Shown here: positions 23,633 through 30,671 of the stretch, piece after piece
Layout of the letters: each line of letters starts with the position of its first letter
Numbering within the stretch: position 1 is the first letter of the stretch
Source: Oscillospiraceae bacterium
Lineage (GTDB): Bacteria > Bacillota > Clostridia > Oscillospirales > Oscillospiraceae
NCBI GenBank assembly: GCA_009779845.1
Contig: WRBE01000015.1
Coordinates: 1-50,478, forward strand
Reading direction: 5' to 3'
DNA: 50,478 nucleotides
Program-made: the position numbers and the translations under genes
Notes under the pieces: model-generated
Told to the model about the DNA's origin: nothing
Database searches by the model: none
Seen by the model: the letters and a program-made list of their open reading frames with translations, nothing else

Positions 23633-24739
23633 ATGCTACAATTCGATGAATTTAAATTAAAGATCGCCGCTTTAGAGCCGGGCCTGAAAGATTTGGGGCA
23701 AGCCCTGAAGCTAGACGACACCCGGGCAGAATTGGCGGGGTTAGAGGCCCAAACCGCCGCAGATGGGTTTTGGGATGATTTGAAAAATTCTCAAAAAGTC
23801 CTACAGCGGACAAAGCAGCTCCAGCAAAAATGCGAAAGCTATGACCGGCTGTTTTCCCGCTGGGAGGATCTGGCCACCCTCTGTGAGATGGCCATGGAGG
23901 AAAAAGACGAGAGCCTGCTGGCGGAAATTTCTTCGGAATACGCCGCATTAGAGACGACACTGGAAGAGATGCGGCTGACCACACTGCTTGCCGGGGAATA
24001 TGACAGCCAGAGTGCCATCCTCTCTCTCAACGCCGGAGCGGGCGGGACGGAGGCCCAAGACTGGGCCCAGATGCTATACCGCATGTATACCCGCTGGGCC
24101 GAGCGCCATGGGTACACGGTGAGTCTGTTAGACTATCAAGATGGGGAAGAGGCGGGCATCAAAAGCGCCACCATGTCTATTGAGGGGCTAAATGCCTACG
24201 GCTATCTCAAAAGCGAGGGTGGTATCCATCGCTTGGTGCGGGTTAGTCCCTTTGATGCCTCCGGTCGGCGGCACACCTCGTTTGCCGCTGTGGAGGTCAT
24301 GCCCGACTTAGACGACACGGTAGAGGTGGATATCCGGGCCGAGGATTTGCGGGTGGATACCTTCCGTGCCTCTGGTGCCGGGGGGCAGCACGTCAACAAG
24401 ACCGAGAGTGCCATTCGCATTACCCACCTGCCCACCGGGGTGGTGGTGGCTTGTCAGACAGAGCGGAGCCAGCATCAGAACAGAGACACGGCCATGCGGA
24501 TGCTTCGCAGCCGGCTTATTGAAATCAAAGAGCGAGAGCAATTAGACAAAATTGAGGACATCAAAGGCGAACAGCGGGCCATTGAGTGGGGGAGCCAGAT
24601 TCGCAGCTATGTATTCATGCCCTACACCCTAGCCAAAGACCATCGGACAAATTTTGAAAATGGAAACATTAACGCCGTCATGGATGGGGAGATTGATGGG
24701 TTTATCAACGCCTATTTGAAGATGCAAGCCGGACAGTAG
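23633..24739 (+). CDS. prfB: Peptide chain release factor 2
   Basis: A 368-residue class I release factor. The SPF tripeptide for UGA recognition is at residues 205-207 (VRVSPFDASG), which marks RF2, not RF1. The catalytic GGQ is at 250-252 (SGAGGQHVNKTES). RF2 ends translation at UAA and UGA. The frame is continuous from MLQFDEFKLK onward, so there is no programmed +1 frameshift at an early UGA, unlike many prfB genes. It follows the NYN gene by 3 nt. Confidence 0.97.
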   Translation: MLQFDEFKLKIAALEPGLKDLGQALKLDDTRAELAGLEAQTAADGFWDDLKNSQKVLQRTKQLQQKCESYDRLFSRWEDLATLCEMAMEEKDESLLAEISSEYAALETTLEEMRLTTLLAGEYDSQSAILSLNAGAGGTEAQDWAQMLYRMYTRWAERHGYTVSLLDYQDGEEAGIKSATMSIEGLNAYGYLKSEGGIHRLVRVSPFDASGRRHTSFAAVEVMPDLDDTVEVDIRAEDLRVDTFRASGAGGQHVNKTESAIRITHLPTGVVVACQTERSQHQNRDTAMRMLRSRLIEIKEREQLDKIEDIKGEQRAIEWGSQIRSYVFMPYTLAKDHRTNFENGNINAVMDGEIDGFINAYLKMQAGQ

Positions 24740-24787
24740 AGGGCGGGACGGTTGCCTTCGGCGGCCTTCTTTGACTGAAAAACCAAC

Positions 24788-24819
24788 GAGAGGGTACTTG
24801 CGCAAGCAAGTACCCTCTC
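24788..24819 (-). terminator. Terminator, convergent prfB and BMP gene
   Basis: GAGAGGGTACTTG and its complement, 13 bp, with a 6-nt loop. On the minus strand it is followed by GTTGGTTTTTC; good for the BMP gene, usable for prfB as a hairpin. Confidence 0.8.
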
Positions 24820-24833
24820 ATCATATGTCGTCG

Positions 24834-25952
24834 TTACTCGATGATCGTAATCCCTTGAATAATATAGGCCCAAGAAGGGGCGGCTAGGGGCTCGATGAAC
24901 TCTTCCCCGTCTGCCAAAAGCTGGTTGCCTTCGTTATCATAAATGGGGCCGGTGAATACGTTTTTGCCAGCTAAGAGTGCGGCACGGGCGGACTCGATAT
25001 AGCCCTCAGCATCCGGGGTGACGGTATTGGGGTTTAGGGGAGAGAGCAGTACCATACCCTCAGCCAGACCGGCCAAGAAGTCAGGCTGTACGGAGGAACC
25101 TTCCACCACGGAACGGACAGCGTAGGTCAGGTAAATGCTCCAGTCAAACATGGGAGAGGTGAGCACGGCGCTGGGGGCCGCCGGGATCATGTCGTTGTTG
25201 TAGCCCACGCTCCATACGCCGTTGGCTTCGGCGGCTGTCTGGGTGGCGGTACTGTCGGCGTGTTGGCCAATGACATCGGCACCACGGTCAATGAGGGCCT
25301 GTGCGGCCTGTTGCTCTAGGGTGGGGTCGTTCCACTGGTTGGTGTACATGACGTACATGGTCACGTCAGGGTTGACGGAAAGTGCGCCTAAGTAGAACGC
25401 AGTATAGCCGGTGATAACCTCTGCAAAGGGGTGGGCGGCTACAAAGCCCAGTACATTGGTCTCGGTTCTAAGGCCTGCGGCAATCCCGGATAGGAAACGG
25501 GCTTGGGACATGTTGCCGAAATAGTTGTGCATGTTATCTAAGCCGGACGCTTTGGCTTGGTTGCCGGTGGCGTGGAAGAATTGAATATCCGGGTGCTCTT
25601 GTGCGGCCTCTAACATATGGGATTCAAATGCGAAGCTAGTGCCGAAAATCAGGTCTGCGCCCCACTCGATAGATTCTAAAATTGCTGTGGGCACATCGCC
25701 AGGGGCTCTGTTGAAGAAATTCATCACTTGGTCTTCGCCGATGCCCAGCTCTGCCATCATGTCGGTGGTGCCGCGGTGTTGTCTGTAGGTGTAGCCCATA
25801 TCTGCTGGGTCACCTACATGGATAAACGCCAGTTGGACGGTCTCAAAGTCCAGTTCTCTGCCGCCTTGGGCGTCCCCGTCACCGTTGTCGCCGCAAGCGG
25901 AGAGGCCTACGATTAGAAGCAGTGCCAAGAGTAGTGGTAGTAGTTTTTTCAT
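24834..25952 (-). CDS. BMP-family (PnrA-like) substrate-binding lipoprotein
   Basis: A 372-residue lipoprotein: signal peptide MKKLLPLLLALLLIVGLSAC, with the lipobox Cys at residue 20, then a periplasmic-binding fold of the basic-membrane-protein type (AFIHVGDPADMGYT, NMSQARFLSGIAAGL, GADVIGQHADSTATQTAAE). Family members bind nucleosides or related compounds and feed an ABC importer. No ATPase or permease gene adjoins it, so its transporter lies elsewhere. It is monocistronic, with a promoter and GGAGAG ribosome site. Confidence 0.92.
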   Translation of the reverse strand: MKKLLPLLLALLLIVGLSACGDNGDGDAQGGRELDFETVQLAFIHVGDPADMGYTYRQHRGTTDMMAELGIGEDQVMNFFNRAPGDVPTAILESIEWGADLIFGTSFAFESHMLEAAQEHPDIQFFHATGNQAKASGLDNMHNYFGNMSQARFLSGIAAGLRTETNVLGFVAAHPFAEVITGYTAFYLGALSVNPDVTMYVMYTNQWNDPTLEQQAAQALIDRGADVIGQHADSTATQTAAEANGVWSVGYNNDMIPAAPSAVLTSPMFDWSIYLTYAVRSVVEGSSVQPDFLAGLAEGMVLLSPLNPNTVTPDAEGYIESARAALLAGKNVFTGPIYDNEGNQLLADGEEFIEPLAAPSWAYIIQGITIIE

Positions 25953-26009
25953 CTGTCTTTCTCTCCTTTTTCGTGTGTGTAAGAGTTTCCTCTTTTCCTG
26001 TCGCTTTAA

Positions 26010-26038
26010 ATCATATCGGAAAGAAAAACCAAAGTCAA
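26010..26038 (-). promoter_or_regulatory. Promoter of the BMP lipoprotein gene
   Basis: Minus-strand TTGACT, 17-nt spacer, TATGAT. The leader is about 50 nt. Confidence 0.8.
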
Positions 26039-26102
26039 ACTAAAAAGTTTTTATCTTGCCATAAAAAAAGTAGATATTCGACAAAGCGTAGTACATCACC
26101 CC

Positions 26103-26131
26103 TTTACTTTGTAAGAAAATCATGGTATAAT
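26103..26131 (+). promoter_or_regulatory. Promoter of hpf
   Basis: TTTACT, 17-nt spacer, TATAAT with an extended TG at 26123-26124. Strong -10, weak -35. Confidence 0.75.
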
Positions 26132-26188
26132 TAATATGTACAAATTCCAATGAAAGCGCACCGCCTTGGTGCAAAGGAGTTGAGGTAG

Positions 26189-26734
26189 ATGAAATTCACA
26201 TTTTTTGAGCGGAAAGTCAGAATGACCGACGACCTGCGGGACTATGCACAGCGGAAGATTGAAAAGCTAGACCGGTTTTTCAAAGACGAGTCTGACGCAC
26301 ACATCACCTTCGGGGAAGAGAGAGGGCGCTTCCGTGTTGAGGTTACACTCAACAACAACGGCATGTACTATCGGGTCAGTGAGGTGACCAGCGACATGTT
26401 TGCCTCCATTGATTCTGCCGTGGCGGCGATTGAGCGACAAATCCGCAAACACAAGACCCGGCTGGAAAAGCGGCTCCGTGAAGGCGCCATAGAGCGTGAG
26501 ATTGGTGCGCTCCCCAGCTATCGGGCCATGGAGGAGGAAGAGCAGGAGTTTGTTATCCAAAAAACCAAGCGTTTCTCCATCAAGCCCATGACCCCGGAAG
26601 AGGCCATCTTACAGATGAACCTGTTGGGCCATGAGTTCTTTGTGTTCAAAAACCAGAAAGCCGGCGATGCGTTTGCGGTTGTATATGCGCGCAAGCAGGG
26701 TGATTACGGACTGATTGAATCCGGCGATATGTAG
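26189..26734 (+). CDS. hpf: Ribosome hibernation-promoting factor, long form
   Basis: A 181-residue long HPF. The N-terminal S30AE domain (1-100: TDDLRDYAQRKIEKLDRFF, SIDSAVAAIERQIRKHKTRLEKRL) joins a C-terminal dimerisation domain (about 125-181: KRFSIKPMTPEEAILQMNLLGHEFFVFKN). It dimerises 70S ribosomes into inactive 100S particles in stationary phase (family knowledge). AAAGGAG lies in front of ATG 26189. It is monocistronic between a strong promoter and a strong terminator. Confidence 0.96.
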   Translation: MKFTFFERKVRMTDDLRDYAQRKIEKLDRFFKDESDAHITFGEERGRFRVEVTLNNNGMYYRVSEVTSDMFASIDSAVAAIERQIRKHKTRLEKRLREGAIEREIGALPSYRAMEEEEQEFVIQKTKRFSIKPMTPEEAILQMNLLGHEFFVFKNQKAGDAFAVVYARKQGDYGLIESGDM

Positions 26735-26805
26735 TGTTCGCATAGGTGGGCACCCTTCCTTGAACGAACCCCAAACAGGTTGGACAAGGATAAACGAAAA
26801 GATAT

Positions 26806-26846
26806 GAAGGGCATGTGCCCGGTATTGCACCGGGCACATGCCCTTC
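26806..26846 (+). terminator. Strong terminator of hpf
   Basis: An 18-bp perfect stem, GAAGGGCATGTGCCCGGT, loop ATTGC; TTTTT follows within 10 nt. Confidence 0.9.
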
Positions 26847-26924
26847 TACTCGTTTTTCAAGTGATGTGACGATACACTTCTATTGTAACCACACTGGGAC
26901 TTTTTGCCAGACAAAATATTTGGA

Positions 26925-26953
26925 TTGTACTTTTCACTATAATATTGTATAAT
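26925..26953 (+). promoter_or_regulatory. Promoter of the asp23-DAK2 operon
   Basis: TTGTAC, 17-nt spacer, TATAAT; leader about 90 nt to the Asp23 start at 27051. Confidence 0.8.
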
Positions 26954-27050
26954 AACCTGTATATGAAAAAGTAGCGTCATCAATTCAAGAAATATGCTGT
27001 CCATTCCAAGCATAGGATTTGGACAGGTAGAAGTAGGAGGCGAGACCAAT

Positions 27051-27404
27051 ATGGTAAATAAAACAACGGCTCTGGGTGAGATTGTGATTTTAAGTGATGT
27101 CATCACCACAGTAGCGGGGGCGGCGGCCACCACTTGTTTCGGGGTCAAAGGTATGGCCAAGCGGGGCATGTCGGACGGGCTGGTACATCTGCTCAAGCGG
27201 GAAGCCATGGGCAAAGGCGTGCTGGTGACCTACGGCCCGGCGGACGAGATTGCCATTGAACTACACATCGTGGTAGACTACGGCGTGAACATTGCTGCCC
27301 TGACCCGAAGCATTATTGACGAGGTGCGCTATAAAGTCGAACAAGCCATCGGCGCGAAGGTACAGAGCGTGAATGTCTTTGTGGACTCTATGATGGTGGA
27401 CTAA
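27051..27404 (+). CDS. Asp23/Gls24-family protein (YloU-like)
   Basis: A 117-residue protein starting MVNKTTALGEIVILSDVITT. The Asp23 core is seen in VAGAAATTCFGVKGMA, ELHIVVDYGVNIAALTRSIIDEVRYKVEQ and a final VNVFVDSMMVD. It is linked to the cell envelope in Firmicutes; the YloU branch lies next to the DAK2 gene yloV, as here. GTAGGAGGCGAG supports ATG 27051 over an upstream in-frame extension. The DAK2 gene follows 35 nt later. Confidence 0.93.
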   Translation: MVNKTTALGEIVILSDVITTVAGAAATTCFGVKGMAKRGMSDGLVHLLKREAMGKGVLVTYGPADEIAIELHIVVDYGVNIAALTRSIIDEVRYKVEQAIGAKVQSVNVFVDSMMVD

Positions 27405-27439
27405 GTAAAACATAGACAAGAACTAAAAGGGGTATTCGG

Positions 27440-29068
27440 ATGAGAATGAAGCTTTCCGGCCGGGATTTTTGCGCCATGATTGAGGGTGCGGCCTTGGCCA
27501 TTGCCATAGAGAAACAGCAGATTAATGATCTAAACGTGTTCCCGGTACCGGATGGGGACACGGGCACCAACATGACTCTGACCATGGGGGCAGGTGCCGC
27601 TGAGATTAAGAAAAAACAGCCCACCACCGTGGGCCAAGCGGCAGAGGTCACGGCCTCAGCCCTCTTGCGGGGTGCCCGGGGGAACTCTGGGGTTATTTTG
27701 TCCCTGCTGTTTCGGGGATTGTCAAAGCGGCTCAAAGAGCTAGACGAGACAGATGCCAAAACCTTTGCCCACGCCTTGACTGATGGGGTAGATGCGGCCT
27801 ATAAGGCGGTCATGAAGCCCGCTGAGGGCACCATGCTTACAGTGTCCCGTGTGGCCTCCGCTGCGGCGAAAGAATTTGCGGCAGGTGAGGCGGATATTGA
27901 GCTTGTGTTAGAACACGCCATCAAAATCGGGTATGAGGCGTTAGCGCGGACCATTGACCAGAACCCGGTACTCAAAAAGGCCGGCGTGATTGATGCCGGG
28001 GGCAAGGGATATTTGATTATTTTAGAAGGGATGCTCAAGGCCCTGCGTGGGGAAGAAATCGTTGGTGGCGATGGGGCAGACCTGATGACAGAGGAAGCTG
28101 CCACCAGTTTTGCCGACTTTGACCACGAGGACATTACTTTTACTTACTGTACCGAGTTCATCATCGGGCGGGAAAGCGGCAAAGACCCGGCGGGCCTCCG
28201 TAGCTTTTTAGATCCGCTGGGGGACAGCCTTGTTGTAGTAGACGACGATGAGATTATTAAAGTCCACGTCCACACTGACGAGCCGGGCCGTGTCTTGACG
28301 GAGGCGTTGACCTACGGTAGTTTGGTTACCGTTAAAATTGAAAACATGCGGGAACAACACGCAGAAATGGTCGGCGGCACTGGGGCACAACCCGCACCGG
28401 CAACGCCAGAAAAGGCCCGTGGCGTAGTGGCAGTCTCTGCTGGCACCGGGCTGGAAGCGGTGTTGGCTGACCTTGGTGTGGACCAAGTGGTCACCGGCGG
28501 ACAGACCATGAACCCCAGTACGGCCGAGATTGTCCAAGCCATTGATGCAGTACCAGCAGAGACCGTGTATGTGTTGCCCAACAACAAGAATATCATCTTG
28601 GCTGCCCAACAGGCGATCCCATTGTCGAGTAAGAATGTGGTGTTGGTGCCCACCAAAACCGTACCCCAAGGGGTGGCGGCCCTCATGGCATTCGACCCGG
28701 AGGCGGACGATGATGCCAATCTTGCCGCCATGGGTGAGGCCGTGGGCCGGGTGAAAACGATCCAGATTACCTACGCCTCCCGCGATTCCGAGTTTGACGG
28801 ACAGCCCATCAAAGAAGGGGAGTTCTTGGCTTTAATTGAGAGCAGCATTCTCTGTAGCGGGAAGGATTTTGACACGGTATTGGAAAAAACCATCGCCGCC
28901 ATCGGGGCTGAGAACCCGGAGTTTGTCACCTTGTTCTATGGCAAAGATGTAGATGAAGAGTCCGCCAATTCTTGCGCAGAAGCCATTGGTGCCAAGGTGC
29001 CGGGGGCGGAGCTGATGGTAGTAGATGGCGGTCAGCCTGTATATTATTTTATGATTTCAGTGGAGTAG
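27440..29068 (+). CDS. DAK2-domain protein, FakA/YloV-like fatty-acid kinase subunit
   Basis: A 542-residue protein, normal YloV length. The N-terminal DAK2/DhaL domain (1-200) carries the Mg-ATP motif NVFPVPDGDTGTNM and LRGARGNSGVILS. The middle domain (about 225-310) contains CTEFIIG and HVHTDEPG. The C-terminal domain, about 340-542 (VAVSAGTGLEAVLADLGVDQVVTGGQTMNPST), is EDD-like. In FakA the DAK2 domain phosphorylates fatty acids held by FakB. No FakB gene is in the window. It is cotranscribed with the Asp23 gene. Confidence 0.93.
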   Translation: MRMKLSGRDFCAMIEGAALAIAIEKQQINDLNVFPVPDGDTGTNMTLTMGAGAAEIKKKQPTTVGQAAEVTASALLRGARGNSGVILSLLFRGLSKRLKELDETDAKTFAHALTDGVDAAYKAVMKPAEGTMLTVSRVASAAAKEFAAGEADIELVLEHAIKIGYEALARTIDQNPVLKKAGVIDAGGKGYLIILEGMLKALRGEEIVGGDGADLMTEEAATSFADFDHEDITFTYCTEFIIGRESGKDPAGLRSFLDPLGDSLVVVDDDEIIKVHVHTDEPGRVLTEALTYGSLVTVKIENMREQHAEMVGGTGAQPAPATPEKARGVVAVSAGTGLEAVLADLGVDQVVTGGQTMNPSTAEIVQAIDAVPAETVYVLPNNKNIILAAQQAIPLSSKNVVLVPTKTVPQGVAALMAFDPEADDDANLAAMGEAVGRVKTIQITYASRDSEFDGQPIKEGEFLALIESSILCSGKDFDTVLEKTIAAIGAENPEFVTLFYGKDVDEESANSCAEAIGAKVPGAELMVVDGGQPVYYFMISVE

Positions 29069-29074
29069 AAGAAA

Positions 29075-29431
29075 ATGGAGCAAATCAAAGGCGCAGAGCA
29101 CCTATCATTATCACAATTAAACAATGAGCTCCGAAACGACGGCAAACTGGTCTCATATCAGTACGCTATCTCTGTGATCCTAGTGACGTTTCGCCGTGGT
29201 TCCGGGATTTATTTCATCAAAGAGGGGGAACAGTCTTTCGTACAAGGGTTGTCCTATACCATCATCTCTCTTCTCTTGGGTTGGTGGGGGATTCCTTGGG
29301 GGCCAATTTACACCATCGGTTCTATCATCAAAAACTGTAGAGGCGGCATAGACGTTACCCAAGAGGTACAAGCCCAGTTGTTTGCCATGGAGCAGATGGG
29401 GTATGAGAACGGAACAGAACGAGTCCTATGA
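29075..29431 (+). CDS. Small membrane protein of unknown function
   Basis: A 118-residue protein. Residues 1-28 are soluble; a hydrophobic region (YQYAISVILVTF) and a longer one (YTIISLLLGWWGIPWGPIYTIGSII) suggest two membrane passages with an LGWWGIPWGP motif at the turn. I do not recognise the family. It starts 6 nt after the DAK2 stop and its own stop overlaps the start of the MoeA-like gene in ATGA, so all are translated from the same transcript. Confidence 0.75.
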   Translation: MEQIKGAEHLSLSQLNNELRNDGKLVSYQYAISVILVTFRRGSGIYFIKEGEQSFVQGLSYTIISLLLGWWGIPWGPIYTIGSIIKNCRGGIDVTQEVQAQLFAMEQMGYENGTERVL

Positions 29432-30450
29432 AAAAAATTCCAGTAGTAGAAGCGATTGGCCATCCTCTCGCCCATGACATGACCGCAATCCGTGATGGCA
29501 CGAAAGGCGTTGCTTTCCGGCGGGGACATGTGGTGCAGGAGGTGGATATTCCTACGCTTCTCGCCATGGGGAAGGCCCACATTTATGTGGGGGAACCTGT
29601 CCCCGGACAAGTCCACGAAGAGGATGCGGGACTAGAGGGTGCAAAGGCCCTCGCCGGTTCCGGCCTCACTATCGAAGGCCCTGCCGAGGGGCGATATACC
29701 TTGGTGGCGGACAGAGACGGCCTGTTTACTGTGAACTCTGGGGGATTAAAAACCTTCAATCAAATTCCCGATTATACGGCGGCCACACTGCCTAGCCATA
29801 CCCCGGTACAGGCTGGACAGCGGGTGGCCGGGGTGCGGATTGTGCCCCTAGTTACTGACAGCGAGCACGTAGAAACAATAAGGGCCTTGGGTGTGTCCCA
29901 AGGCCCTCTTCTCACTGTGCGGCCCTTTTTGCCGCTCAAAATAGGAATCATCATCACCGGCAGTGAGGTCTATGAGGGTCGCATCCAAGATCAATTTGAA
30001 CCTGTGCTCCGAGCCAAATTGGCACCCTTCGACGAGTCGGTGTTGGGTGTGGCCAAATGCCCGGATGATTTGCAAACAATCCTCCAAGCCGCAGATGCGT
30101 TTTTGCAACAGGGCGCAGACCTCATCCTCTTCACCGGTGGTATGAGCGTTGACCCGGACGATCTGACACCCACCGCCATCCGCCAGACGGGAGCCCGAGT
30201 GGTGGCGCAAGGCATTCCCTTGCAACCCGGCAACATGCTCATGCTGGCCTATCTGGGAAAGGTGCCTCTTGTCGGCGTGCCCGGTGCGGCTATTCATAGT
30301 CGGACGACGGCGTTGGATGTTGTGCTGCCCCGGATTTTTGTGGGGGACAAGCTGGAAACGGCAGATTGTTTGACCCTCGGCGAGGGTGGGTTTTGTTTGG
30401 GGTGTGAAGTGTGCTCTTATCCTGTTTGTTATTTTGGACAGTCTTTGTAA
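29428..30450 (+). CDS. MoeA/MogA-like molybdopterin-binding-domain protein with a Cys-rich C-terminus
   Basis: A 340-residue protein. The N-terminal half resembles a domain found in clostridial molybdopterin-binding proteins (EAIGHPLAHDMTAI, FRRGHVVQEVDIPTLLAMGK). The C-terminal half, 170-320, is the MoCF fold (IGIIITGSEVYEGRI, DLILFTGGMSVDPDDLTPTA, VPLVGVPGAAIHS). The tail, CLGCEVCSYPVCYFG, has four cysteines and is conserved in this group by memory. It may act in molybdenum cofactor handling. No other moa/moe gene is present. Translation is coupled to the small membrane protein. Confidence 0.82.
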   Translation: MKKIPVVEAIGHPLAHDMTAIRDGTKGVAFRRGHVVQEVDIPTLLAMGKAHIYVGEPVPGQVHEEDAGLEGAKALAGSGLTIEGPAEGRYTLVADRDGLFTVNSGGLKTFNQIPDYTAATLPSHTPVQAGQRVAGVRIVPLVTDSEHVETIRALGVSQGPLLTVRPFLPLKIGIIITGSEVYEGRIQDQFEPVLRAKLAPFDESVLGVAKCPDDLQTILQAADAFLQQGADLILFTGGMSVDPDDLTPTAIRQTGARVVAQGIPLQPGNMLMLAYLGKVPLVGVPGAAIHSRTTALDVVLPRIFVGDKLETADCLTLGEGGFCLGCEVCSYPVCYFGQSL

Positions 30451-30624
30451 GGGAGGCTGTTCCCGGTTTCCGGCACCGCCGATGGTTAGCGGTTCGAGAA
30501 GCCATTTAGATGCGCTATTTTGGCATTTGATACTGGAATATGTGAAATTCACCAAGGCTTTTGGTTATGAGCTAGGCGCAGAGGAGTATGTAGGCATAAC
30601 AGACTAGCCACCAACAGAAAACTA

Positions 30625-30633
30625 TGATACAAT
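30625..30633 (+). promoter_or_regulatory. Extended -10 promoter of the P-type ATPase
   Basis: TG-A-TACAAT, 39 nt before the TTG start at 30672. No clear -35 is seen. Confidence 0.5.
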
Positions 30634-30671
30634 ATCCAATGGAATTTCAGACAGAATTGAGGTGACCGGCG

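Noticed and set aside
23633-23720. Programmed frameshift in prfB
   Set aside because: I looked for the early CTT TGA C site. The frame is continuous from the start codon, so no frameshift is needed.
30386-30607. 73-codon frame overlapping the end of the MoeA-like gene
   Set aside because: It overlaps a well-supported gene in another frame and has no ribosome site. The end (HLDALFWHLILEYVKF) looks slightly protein-like but this is not enough.
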